A DNA stretch of 24,570 nt from Opitutaceae bacterium. Its GTDB lineage: Bacteria; Verrucomicrobiota; Verrucomicrobiia; Opitutales; Opitutaceae. The position numbers were made by a program, and so were the translations under genes. The stretch covers positions 1-24,570 of the forward strand of contig RGAX01000012.1 in assembly GCA_009919985.1 (NCBI GenBank). The letters run 5' to 3'. Shown piece after piece: positions 1-7,181 of this stretch (position 1 is its first letter; each line of letters begins with the position of its first letter). The notes under the pieces are model-generated. The model searched no databases. It had not been told where the DNA came from and saw only the letters and a program-made list of their open reading frames with translations.

Positions 1-86
1 TCTCCGGCGATTTCGCGGGCGGAACCGTCGGATTGCAGCGCGGCGTAAGCAGGGCCAGCGGGGGAGAGGTGGCGGATGATTTTCAT
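1..86 (-). CDS. Partial N-terminus, probable fumarylacetoacetate hydrolase-family protein
   Basis: An ATG at 86 (minus strand) opens a frame that runs off the window edge after about 28 codons. It begins MKIIRHLSPAGPAYAALQSD. That pattern (MK-I-IR, a short loop, then 'GxA..L..DG..REI.G') resembles the small N-terminal domain of fumarylacetoacetate hydrolase-family proteins, which cleave or hydrate acylpyruvate-type compounds in sugar-acid and aromatic catabolism. The metal-binding catalytic domain is outside the window, so the family is inferred from the N-terminus alone. It lies downstream of gcvP on the same strand, with a terminator hairpin between, so it is probably a separate transcription unit. 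An unrelated protein with a similar start is possible. Confidence 0.45.
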   Translation of the reverse strand, partial: MKIIRHLSPAGPAYAALQSDGSAREIAG

Positions 87-103
87 CGGCCACAACGAGA
101 ACG

Positions 104-135
104 AAAAAGGCGCGTCGAGAGCAACGCGCCTTTTT
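104..135 (-). terminator. Rho-independent terminator after gcvP (symmetric)
   Basis: A perfect 11-bp inverted repeat, AAAAAGGCGCG at 104-114 and CGCGCCTTTTT at 125-135, encloses a 10-base loop. It has a GC core and an A/T tract on both sides, so it could work in either direction. It sits 22 bases past the gcvP stop codon, which makes it the likely gcvP terminator. Confidence 0.85.
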
Positions 136-157
136 AGGGAATAATCTGCGTCGGCTT

Positions 158-3040
158 TTACGGTTTCGCTTCGGCGTAGGCTTCCATGCCGAGGCAGGAG
201 CAAACCAGATTGCGGTCGCCGTAGACGTTGTCGACGCGGCCCACGCTCGGCCAGAATTTGGCTTGTCTGGTAAAAGCGCTCGGAAACGCCGCGATCTCGC
301 GCGAGTACGGGTGATCCCAAGTGTCGCCGCAGACGACTTTCGCGGTGTGCGGGGAGTGTTTGAGCGGGTTGTTGGCCTTGTCGGATTCGCCGTGCACGAC
401 GGCTTGCATTTCGCCGTGAATGGAAATGAGCGCGTCGCAGAAACGATCGAGCTCGCTCTGGGCTTCGCTCTCGGTGGGCTCGATCATGAACGTTCCGGGT
501 ACAGGGAACGACATGGTCGGTGCGTGGTAGCCGTAATCCATGAGGCGTTTCGCGGCGTCTTCGACTTCGATCCCGGATTTTTTCCAAGCGCGTAGATCGA
601 TGATGCATTCATGGGCGATGAGGCCGGCGTTGCCGCGGTAGAGCACGGGAAAAAATTTCTCTAAGCGTTTGGCCATGTAATTCGCCTTGAGGATCGCGTG
701 TTGGGTCGCGGCCTTGAGGCCGTCGGGTCCCATCATGCGGATATACATCCAGGAAATCACGAGGATGCTGGCCGAACCGTAGGGTGCGGCCGAGACGGCG
801 CCGATGGCTGATTTCTGCGTGCCTACGGGTGGGACAACTTGGTGACCGGGTAGAAACGGTACCAGGTGCGCGGCGACACCAATGGGCCCCATACCGGGGC
901 CGCCACCGCCGTGAGGGATACAAAAGGTTTTGTGGAGATTAAGATGGCAGACGTCGGCGCCAATGTGACCGGGCGAAGTGAGGCCGACTTGGGCGTTCAT
1001 GTTGGCGCCGTCCATGTAGACTTGGCCACCGTGCGCGTGGATCGTCGCGCAGATGTCTTTGATGGCGGTCTCAAACACGCCGTGGGTGGACGGGTAGGTG
1101 ACCATGAGCGCGGCTAAATCGTGCGCGTGTGCGGTCGCTTTGGCGTTGAGGTCGGCGACGTCGATGTTGCCGAGTGCGTCGCAGGCGACGGGGACCACAG
1201 TGAAGCCGCACATAGCGGCGCTGGCCGGATTGGTACCGTGGGCGCTCGTGGGAATGAGGCAAATGTTGCGGTGGCCTTGGCCGCGCGCCTCGTGGTAAGC
1301 GCGGATGACGAGGAGCCCGGCGTATTCACCCTGTGAGCCGGCGTTGGGTTGCAAGGAAATGCCCGCGAAACCGGTGATATCGGCAAGCCAGGTTTCGAGG
1401 TCTTTGAAAAGTTTGGCGTAGCCGCGCGTCTGCTCGGACGGCGCGAAGGGATGAAGCTTGCCGAATTCGGGCCAAGAGACGGGCAGCATCTCGGAGGTCG
1501 AGTTAAGCTTCATCGTGCATGAGCCGAGCGAGATCATTGAGTGGCACAGCGAAAGGTCTTTAGCTTCGAGACGCTTGATGTATCGCAGCATTTCGTGCTC
1601 GGTGTGGTAACGGTTGAACGTCGCCGCCGTGAGAAACGTACTCGTGCGCGCAAACGCCGCGGGAAACGTTGCGAGTTGGCCCTCAGCGGCGGCGAGGTTG
1701 AGTGCGCCCGATTCGCTAAAAAAGCTAAGGATCGTCTGCACCTCTTCGATCGTGGTGGTTTCGTCGAGGGAGACACCGACGGTGTTGGCGTTGAGGCGGC
1801 GGAGATTGATTTTTTTCGCGGCCGCGGCCGCGTGGACCCGCTCGGGGGCGACGTTGCCAATTGTCAGCGTGTCGAACACGGGCTCGCCGTTTACTGTGGC
1901 GCCGACGCTGCGCAGCCCGGCAGCGAGGAGCTCGGTGAGAAGCTTCACGCGGCGAGCGATTTTAACAAGGCCGGTGGGGCCGTGGTAAACGGCGTACATC
2001 GAAGCCATCACGCCTAGAAGAACTTGGGCGGTGCAGATGTTGGAGGTGGCTTTGTCGCGCCGAATGTGTTGCTCGCGCGTGCCGAGGGCCAGTCGCATAG
2101 CGGGATCGCCTTGAGCGTCTTTTGAAACACCCACGAGGCGGCCAGGCATCTGGCGTTTGAAGGCGTCTTTGGTCGCGAGAAAACCGGCGTGGGGGCCACC
2201 GAATCCGAGGGGTACGCCAAAACGTTGGGCTGAGCCGACGGCGACATCGGCGCCAAATTCACCCGGTGCGCGCAGGAGCGTCAGCGCGAGTAAATCGGTC
2301 GCGACGATTGTGAAGGCACCCGCGGCGTGCGCAGCAACGAAGAAGTTTTCGAAGTCATGGATCGAGCCGGTGGTGTCAGGGTATTGCACGAGTACGCCGA
2401 AGCAATCCGCAGCGGGCGCGTAGGTGCGGTGGTCGCCTATGACGACGTCGATGCCGAGGGGAATGGCTCGGGTTTTGACGATATCGATCGTCTGCGGGTG
2501 GCATTTTTCGGAGACGAAAAAGCGGCGGTGCGCGTCGTCGTCACCGTCTTTGAGGCGGTGACACATCATCATGGCTTCGGCGGCGGCGGTGCCCTCGTCG
2601 AGCATGGAGGCGTTGGCGATTTCGAGCGCTGTGAGATCGGTCACGAGCGTCTGGAAGTTGAGCAACGCCTCGAGACGACCCTGCGAAATTTCGGCTTGGT
2701 AAGGCGTGTAAGCGGTGTACCAGCCGGGGTTCTCGAGAATGGTGCGTTGGATAACGCCCGGCGTGGCCGTGTCGTAGTAACCAGCACCGATGAAATTGCG
2801 GAAGACCTTATTTTCGCCCGCGAGCGTACGCAGTTCGGCGAGGGCGGCGGTTTCCCCTAAGGCGGCGGGGACGTTCAGTGCCCCTCGGCGAATATGCGGC
2901 GGGACGGCCGCATCGACGAGCGCATCGACCGATGCGTAACCGAGCAGCGCGAGCATAGCAGCTGTTTCGGGGGCGTGGTCGCCGGTGTGGCGGCGGGCAA
3001 AGGTGTCGGTCGGGGCGAGAAGAGCGGCGGACGAAGACAT
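158..3040 (-). CDS. gcvP: Glycine dehydrogenase (decarboxylating), P-protein of the glycine cleavage system
   Basis: This 960-residue protein has the usual length of the single-chain homodimeric P-protein. The enzyme uses PLP to decarboxylate glycine and passes the aminomethyl group to the lipoyl arm of GcvH in the cytoplasm. The PLP lysine lies in the HKTFCIPHGGGGPG motif and is K704, close to Lys706 as I recall for the E. coli enzyme. The N-terminal half carries the typical 'FRNFIGAGYYDT' and 'TPYQAEISQGRLE' segments, and the C-terminal half begins near 'LCHSMISLGSCTMKLN'. The start at 3040 gives the expected MSSSAALL...FARRHTG opening. gcvT and gcvH are not next to it here. It is divergent from nth with about 110 bp between them, and I see no glycine riboswitch aptamer in that gap. 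A terminator follows at 104-135. Confidence 0.97.
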   Translation of the reverse strand: MSSSAALLAPTDTFARRHTGDHAPETAAMLALLGYASVDALVDAAVPPHIRRGALNVPAALGETAALAELRTLAGENKVFRNFIGAGYYDTATPGVIQRTILENPGWYTAYTPYQAEISQGRLEALLNFQTLVTDLTALEIANASMLDEGTAAAEAMMMCHRLKDGDDDAHRRFFVSEKCHPQTIDIVKTRAIPLGIDVVIGDHRTYAPAADCFGVLVQYPDTTGSIHDFENFFVAAHAAGAFTIVATDLLALTLLRAPGEFGADVAVGSAQRFGVPLGFGGPHAGFLATKDAFKRQMPGRLVGVSKDAQGDPAMRLALGTREQHIRRDKATSNICTAQVLLGVMASMYAVYHGPTGLVKIARRVKLLTELLAAGLRSVGATVNGEPVFDTLTIGNVAPERVHAAAAAKKINLRRLNANTVGVSLDETTTIEEVQTILSFFSESGALNLAAAEGQLATFPAAFARTSTFLTAATFNRYHTEHEMLRYIKRLEAKDLSLCHSMISLGSCTMKLNSTSEMLPVSWPEFGKLHPFAPSEQTRGYAKLFKDLETWLADITGFAGISLQPNAGSQGEYAGLLVIRAYHEARGQGHRNICLIPTSAHGTNPASAAMCGFTVVPVACDALGNIDVADLNAKATAHAHDLAALMVTYPSTHGVFETAIKDICATIHAHGGQVYMDGANMNAQVGLTSPGHIGADVCHLNLHKTFCIPHGGGGPGMGPIGVAAHLVPFLPGHQVVPPVGTQKSAIGAVSAAPYGSASILVISWMYIRMMGPDGLKAATQHAILKANYMAKRLEKFFPVLYRGNAGLIAHECIIDLRAWKKSGIEVEDAAKRLMDYGYHAPTMSFPVPGTFMIEPTESEAQSELDRFCDALISIHGEMQAVVHGESDKANNPLKHSPHTAKVVCGDTWDHPYSREIAAFPSAFTRQAKFWPSVGRVDNVYGDRNLVCSCLGMEAYAEAKP

Positions 3041-3151
3041 GAGTGTGAATATACAGTGGAAGCCGTTGGCGCCCGTGCAATCGCGATTTGAAAAATGAAC
3101 CCGCTATTAAGGGTTTGTTTTTGACCGCGAAGCGCGACTGCTTTGCGGACC

Positions 3152-3832
3152 ATGGCAACGCACGGGGTAAAAAAACCTTTTTGTACTAGGATTGATCGGG
3201 CGGAGTGGATCGATCGCCGTTTGGCGGAGCTGTACCCGGAGACGCCGGTGCCGCTCGATCACAAGGATGCTTACACGTTGTTGCTCGCCGTTTTACTTTC
3301 GGCTCAATGTACGGATAAGCGCGTGAACCTTGTGACGCCGGCGTTGTTTAGACTGGCCGCGACTCCTGCTGAGATGGCTCAGCGCACGGTGAAGGAGATT
3401 GATGCGATCGTGCGCCCCTGCGGATTAGCGCCGCGTAAGGCACAAGCGATCCGGGAGCTGTCGCGGTTGTTAATTGAGCATCACGAGGGGGCGGTGCCAG
3501 CGAGTTTTGCGGAATTGGAGGCGTTGCCCGGAGTAGGGCACAAAACTGCGAGCGTCGTTATGGCGCAGGCGTTCGGTGTTCCGGCGTTTCCGGTCGACAC
3601 GCATATTCACCGACTGGCTCAGCGGTGGAAATTGACGAACGGAAAAAACGTACAGCAAACGGAGGCGGATTTGAAAAAACTCTTTCCGCGGGAGCATTGG
3701 AATGCCTTGCACCTGAGAATCATTTTTTACGGCCGGCAACATTGCTCGGCGCATGCCTGTGACGGCACGGTTTGCGAAATCTGTCGCACGGTCGTGCCCA
3801 CTAGAAAGCGTGCGTTGGTCACCAAAAAATAG
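3152..3832 (+). CDS. nth: Endonuclease III, DNA glycosylase/AP lyase, with atypical Fe-S cysteine spacing
   Basis: Nth removes oxidised pyrimidines from DNA and cleaves the resulting abasic site in base excision repair. I chose the ATG at 3152 (226 residues); an in-frame TTG lies 9 bases upstream. The helix-hairpin-helix reads LPGVGHKTA with catalytic K131 (Lys120 in E. coli). The catalytic Asp is D149 in FPVDTHIHRL (Asp138 in E. coli). LLLAVLLSAQCTDKRVN near residue 43 is the family signature. At the C-terminus the usual 4Fe-4S ligands C-x6-C-x2-C-x5-C are replaced by C198-x4-C203-x4-C208-x2-C211. The gene is therefore an Nth with intact catalytic residues and an altered or lost cluster loop. 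It is divergent from gcvP and followed by tRNA genes. Confidence 0.95.
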   Translation: MATHGVKKPFCTRIDRAEWIDRRLAELYPETPVPLDHKDAYTLLLAVLLSAQCTDKRVNLVTPALFRLAATPAEMAQRTVKEIDAIVRPCGLAPRKAQAIRELSRLLIEHHEGAVPASFAELEALPGVGHKTASVVMAQAFGVPAFPVDTHIHRLAQRWKLTNGKNVQQTEADLKKLFPREHWNALHLRIIFYGRQHCSAHACDGTVCEICRTVVPTRKRALVTKK

Positions 3833-3856
3833 CGCCGGCGCTCCTCAAAAAAACCG

Positions 3857-3874
3857 GAGTGAAACACTCGTTTT
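3857..3874 (+). terminator. Weak candidate terminator after nth
   Basis: A 5-bp stem GAGTG/CACTC (3857-3861 and 3865-3869) with a 3-base loop is followed by GTTTT. It lies 24 bases after the nth stop. The stem is short, so this is only a candidate for separating nth from the tRNA-Val gene. Confidence 0.35.
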
Positions 3875-3885
3875 AGAAAACAAGA

Positions 3886-3914
3886 TTGATTCGGCCTAAA
3901 CTGAGCGGCATGTT
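3886..3914 (+). promoter_or_regulatory. Possible promoter of tRNA-Val
   Basis: TTGATT at 3886-3891 matches 4 of 6 bases of the sigma-70 -35 box. It is 17 bp from CATGTT at 3909-3914, which matches only 3 of 6 bases of a -10 box. The position fits a start a few bases before the tRNA 5' end at 3931. This is a weak match and a suggestion only. Confidence 0.25.
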
Positions 3915-3930
3915 GACCGCTCGATTAGAG

Positions 3931-4007
3931 GGACGCTTAGCTCAGTTGGTTAGAGCACCTGCTTCACACGCAGGGGGTCGGCGGTTCGAGTCCGCCAGCG
4001 TCCACCA
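3931..4007 (+). tRNA. tRNA-Val, anticodon CAC
   Basis: A complete 77-nt cloverleaf with encoded CCA. The acceptor stem is GGACGCT/AGCGTCC, the D stem GCTC/GAGC, the anticodon stem CCTGC/GCAGG with loop TTCACAC (anticodon CAC, reading GUG valine codons), and the T arm GGCGG-TTCGAGT-CCGCC. The discriminator base is A. All stems are perfectly paired. Confidence 0.97.
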
Positions 4008-4103
4008 TTTTACCCGCATAAGGCACGCCGGTTCGAATCTCCGCCCGCGCTTTAAGCTTGGGCCCGCAGCTCAGCTACTCGCTATATTTTGCACCCGCGA
4101 GAT

Positions 4104-4119
4104 GGGTCACAGTTGACCC
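4104..4119 (+). repeat. Short hairpin in the tRNA-tRNA spacer
   Basis: The 230-bp spacer between the two tRNAs (4008-4237) has no credible ORF. Its clearest structure is GGGTCA-cagt-TGACCC at 4104-4119, a perfect 6-bp stem with a 4-base loop. No T tract follows, so a terminator role is doubtful. A second, imperfect inverted repeat of GGTTAAACC against GGTTTAGTTACC lies around 4150-4195. Confidence 0.4.
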
Positions 4120-4237
4120 GGTTCCAAATTATACAACAGAGTCTTGGGCAGGTTAAACCCTGGTATCTTTCTTTAGGTTTAGTTACCATGAGATGTCGCC
4201 CCGCGACTTTTCTAAGTGGCTGGACTGGTTAAATTTT

Positions 4238-4313
4238 GGGCTGGTAGCTTAATGGTTAAAGCAGAGGACTCATAATCCTTTGACTGTGGGTTCGAATCCC
4301 ACCCGGCCCACCA
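4238..4313 (+). tRNA. tRNA with CAT anticodon (elongator Met or Ile2)
   Basis: A complete 76-nt cloverleaf with encoded CCA. The acceptor stem is GGGCTGG/CCGGCCC (one G-T pair), the D stem GCTT/AAGC, the anticodon stem GAGGA/TCCTT with loop CTCATAA, and the T arm GTGGG-TTCGAAT-CCCAC. The discriminator base is A. The anticodon is CAT. The sequence alone does not settle whether this is elongator tRNA-Met or tRNA-Ile2, whose C34 is changed to lysidine to read AUA. It is not an initiator tRNA, because position 1 pairs with 72 and the anticodon stem lacks three consecutive G-C pairs. Confidence 0.96.
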
Positions 4314-4331
4314 TTGCTTCTTAAACACAGT

Positions 4332-4364
4332 GAAGGCCGTCCACCCCTGGACGGCCTTCGTTCT
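4332..4364 (+). terminator. Strong hairpin terminator after the CAT tRNA
   Basis: A perfect 12-bp stem, GAAGGCCGTCCA at 4332-4343 and TGGACGGCCTTC at 4348-4359, has a CCCC loop and is followed by GTTCT. It lies 18 bases beyond the tRNA 3' end. The T tract is poor but the stem is very stable. The remaining sequence up to 4563 holds nothing else I can support. Confidence 0.8.
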
Positions 4365-4563
4365 ACCTGAACCTAACACCAAGCAAACCTGTGAACTACG
4401 AGGGGAAGACTCCGCCACTCTCGGAAACGTTCAATCTCAGCAGACCTTCGTGGAGTTACATTTTCGTGACAGGACTCGCCGTGGAATCGGTGCGCTTCAG
4501 TTCTACTTAAACGCGATCTAATGGCATTGCATTGATGGCGTTTCACACTCCACTTCTTCTATC

Positions 4564-7020
4564 ATGACCCCCCCCTCCCAAAGGCGCACGATGGTGTTGT
4601 TGGGGGTGCTGATGCTGGCGAGTTTCACCTTATGGAGGCTTGAGCGTCAAACGGTGTCAGACGCGCAATCCGAGCGTCATGAGCTCATCACGAGTGTCGC
4701 TCAGTCCGGACCTAAGAGCTCACCTGCCGATCATTCTGGGCTTGAGGCTGCGTCTGAGGATTTGAACCCGACGGCTGCATTGCCGCTGGCCTCCGCGCAG
4801 CCCTTGTTTACCTATACTCAACCGGCCGATGCTACGGTCCTCGACCGGGCTTTGCCAGCGCCCGCGCAGGCGATCCATTACGTGCGACTCAACGCCGCGC
4901 TGTTCACCGCAAAAGATTCTCCCTTTTGGCAACAACCGGGCGTTGGTCGCGTCGAGATTCCTTTGCCCAACGGCTCAGCGCTCAGCGTCGTGATCGTCGG
5001 TACAAATTCCATGGGCCCCGACCGCTTCACGAGCACGGGAACGATCGAGGGGCGGCCGCACAGTCGCGTGATTTTATCCTACAACGCCGGTTTTCTTCAC
5101 GCTTCGATTCAGGACGTTGAGCTGGGTAGCTACGCGCTGCGCGCAGCCACGGCGGAACTCGCACAATTTTTCCAAATTGATGACGCCCTAGTCCCGCCCT
5201 GCGGCATGATCAATACCCCACGGCCCGTCCTCGATACCGATGCGATCGCGGCCCTCGCGCGCCGCAAAGTCGCCGCGGCCCAAATCGAATCAGCGGGCGT
5301 GAGCGATGCTCGGTTGATCCCACCGAGCGCAGCCAGCGCCGGTGCCAATGTCACGGTTGATCTCATGTTTCTTTACACGCAGGCCGTGATGTCGACCTTG
5401 TCAGGCACAGCGCGCACGGCGGCGATTCAAAGCTTTTTCGACAACGCCACCGCCAAGATTAACAGCGACTTCGCCGCCAGTCTGATCGCCGCCCGAGTGC
5501 GGTTAGTCAAAATCGCTGAAGTCAACTTGGCCGGCGACGAACTCACCGGCTCCGTCGCTTCTTGGCAAAGTGACGCGCTTACGGCGTTGCGGTCCACGAC
5601 CGATGGCAAGATGGATGAGATTCATGCCCTGCGCGATCAATCCGGTGCGGACCTCACGTGCTTGATTCTCCAGCGTACCGATACCACGAGTGCGGGTCTA
5701 GGCTACATGCTCGCCTCGCCAGGTGAAAATTATAACCCGCTCTTTGGTTTCTGTGTCGTCCAGTATGCGTATGTGACGAGTCAGGAAACCGTCACGCACG
5801 AGTTCGGACATAACCTGGGCTGCGCTCACGATCGGGAAAATTCTAAGAACACCGACGGCACCCAAGGCACTGGCGCTTATTCTCATAGTTACGGTTATCG
5901 CTTGGTTGGTCGTAACCAAATTACCTATCGCACGATCATGGCGTACGCTCCTGGCACTCGCCTCGCGTATTTCTCTAATCCCAATATTATCGCACCAGCG
6001 CCGATCAGCGTACCCGTTGGCATCGCGAGCGGGCAAAGCGGAGAAGCCTATAACGCTCTCACCGTCGATCAAAGCGCCTTCGAAGTCGCCAACTACCGTC
6101 TGCAAACCCAGACCGCCACCAACACCGGCACCCTCATCAATGTCGCCACTCGCGCCTTCAGTGGAGTCGGCGAACAACAACTCATCGCCGGCTTCGTCAT
6201 CCAAGGCTCGGTGGCCAAGAAAATGTTGGTGCGCGCCTCCGGCCCCGCCATCGCGGCTTCGCCCTTTAATGTACCCAACACTATTGCTGATCCCCGCATT
6301 ACGCTTTTCCGGACGGATCGCTCGCTGCCTGCCAAAATCGGTGAAAACGACAACTGGGCTACGCCCGTCGGACAGGCTTCCGCTGGAACCCAGATCGCCG
6401 CTGCCAGTGCCTCCGTCGGTGCGTTTCCTTTTCCCTCCGGCAGCAAGGACTCCGCGCTCCTTACCGTGCTCGATCCGGGCAGTTATACGGTCAACGTGGA
6501 GTCTAGCGACGGCGGTACCGGTACCACGCTAATTGAAGCCTACGAGGTTGATCGCAACGACAACAAGGTCATCAATCTTTCTACCCGTGGTTACGCTGAC
6601 CGTTCCAAGACCATGATTGGCGGCTTCGTCGTACAAGCTGGCTCCGGCCCGACGAAGCGAATTCTGATCCGCGTTCAAGGACCATCTCTCGCCAAATACG
6701 GTCTGACCGCGATGGATGACCCCTACCTAGAAATTTATAATTCTGCTGGCGAACTTGTTATGAAAAACGACGACTGGAGCACGGGCTCAACGCGCGTGAA
6801 TGGTGTCGCCGACGATTTCCGGCCCACGGTGACCTATTTTAGCGAGAAACAGATTTACGCCACCGGCTATGCTCCGGGCAATCGTCGCGAACCGTGCGTC
6901 ATGGCCGACCTTGCTCCCGGTAGTTACACTGTACTGGTTCAACCGTTCGAGAGTCTCCCTGATCAACCCGCCAAACCCGGCGTCGCCATCGTTGAGGTTT
7001 ATGAGATCAACACGAAGTAG
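4564..7020 (+). CDS. Secreted reprolysin-like (M12-type) zinc metalloprotease with two C-terminal repeat domains
   Basis: This is an 818-residue exported protease. Residues 1-25 hold a charged start (SQRRT) followed by a hydrophobic stretch (MVLLGVLMLASFTLW), which acts as a signal peptide or anchor. Residues to about 260 look like a propeptide. The catalytic domain follows, with HEFGHNLGCAHD at 412-423 supplying zinc ligands H412, H416 and H422 and catalytic E413. The Met-turn is at M459 in TIMAYAPG. The C-terminus has two copies of a domain of about 140 residues, starting near 524 and 669. Each contains 'AGFVIQG/GGFVVQA', then 'LVRASGP/LIRVQGPSL', then 'NDNWAT/NDDWST', and ends 'GSYTV.V...IEAYEV/VEVYEI'. 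I know this repeat from large exported proteins of Opitutus-like bacteria; surface attachment is an inference. The start at 4564 was kept because it supplies the positive residues before the hydrophobic segment. The substrate is unknown. Confidence 0.9.
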   Translation: MTPPSQRRTMVLLGVLMLASFTLWRLERQTVSDAQSERHELITSVAQSGPKSSPADHSGLEAASEDLNPTAALPLASAQPLFTYTQPADATVLDRALPAPAQAIHYVRLNAALFTAKDSPFWQQPGVGRVEIPLPNGSALSVVIVGTNSMGPDRFTSTGTIEGRPHSRVILSYNAGFLHASIQDVELGSYALRAATAELAQFFQIDDALVPPCGMINTPRPVLDTDAIAALARRKVAAAQIESAGVSDARLIPPSAASAGANVTVDLMFLYTQAVMSTLSGTARTAAIQSFFDNATAKINSDFAASLIAARVRLVKIAEVNLAGDELTGSVASWQSDALTALRSTTDGKMDEIHALRDQSGADLTCLILQRTDTTSAGLGYMLASPGENYNPLFGFCVVQYAYVTSQETVTHEFGHNLGCAHDRENSKNTDGTQGTGAYSHSYGYRLVGRNQITYRTIMAYAPGTRLAYFSNPNIIAPAPISVPVGIASGQSGEAYNALTVDQSAFEVANYRLQTQTATNTGTLINVATRAFSGVGEQQLIAGFVIQGSVAKKMLVRASGPAIAASPFNVPNTIADPRITLFRTDRSLPAKIGENDNWATPVGQASAGTQIAAASASVGAFPFPSGSKDSALLTVLDPGSYTVNVESSDGGTGTTLIEAYEVDRNDNKVINLSTRGYADRSKTMIGGFVVQAGSGPTKRILIRVQGPSLAKYGLTAMDDPYLEIYNSAGELVMKNDDWSTGSTRVNGVADDFRPTVTYFSEKQIYATGYAPGNRREPCVMADLAPGSYTVLVQPFESLPDQPAKPGVAIVEVYEINTK

Positions 7021-7040
7021 GGCCGTGTTTGGCGCCGGCC

Positions 7041-7101
7041 TATAATTCACTAGGTCATACTGCGCCTTCGTGACGCTACACTTGGGCCTGAGCGTCACGA
7101 A
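7041..7101 (+). promoter_or_regulatory. clpB upstream region: TATAAT box and perfect 11-bp inverted repeat
   Basis: The 161-bp gap before clpB contains a consensus TATAAT at 7041-7046, with no good -35 box. Beyond it lies a perfect inverted repeat, TTCGTGACGCT at 7067-7077 and AGCGTCACGAA at 7091-7101, separated by 13 bases. There is no T tract, so it is not a standard terminator. If the TATAAT box is used, the repeat lies at the start of the clpB leader and could be an operator or an RNA hairpin. It is not CIRCE (TTAGCACTC-N9-GAGTGCTAA), although the overall form is similar. Confidence 0.5.
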
Positions 7102-7181
7102 CTGACTCAACTTTAGCCACGCTCGGCCCCTTTGCCCTCGGGGTAGATACTGGCGCGGTCCCTGCAGGTTTCGGTTCTTAT

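Noticed and set aside
2327..2860. 177-codon ORF antisense to gcvP
   Set aside because: Shadow of the gcvP reading frame; composition is that of an antisense frame (Gly/Val/Arg rich).
3041..3151. Possible glycine riboswitch upstream of gcvP
   Set aside because: The 110-bp divergent spacer is too short for a tandem glycine aptamer, and I could not recognise the aptamer core. Only a weak 5-bp inverted repeat (3098-3115) is visible.
4020..4060. tRNA-like T-arm fragment (CCGGTTCGAATCTCCG) behind tRNA-Val
   Set aside because: TTCGAAT matches a T loop, but the flanking bases do not pair as a T stem and no other tRNA part is present. Possibly a remnant, but not supportable as a gene.
3886..4116. 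Plus-strand ORF of 76 codons across the tRNA-Val gene
   Set aside because: The protein (GRLAQLVRAPASHAGGRRFES) is the well-known false ORF that arises from translating a tRNA gene.
4212..4418. Minus-strand ORF of 68 codons across the CAT-anticodon tRNA gene
   Set aside because: GWDSNPQSKDYESSALTIKL is another familiar false protein made from the antisense of a tRNA; it also crosses the terminator hairpin.
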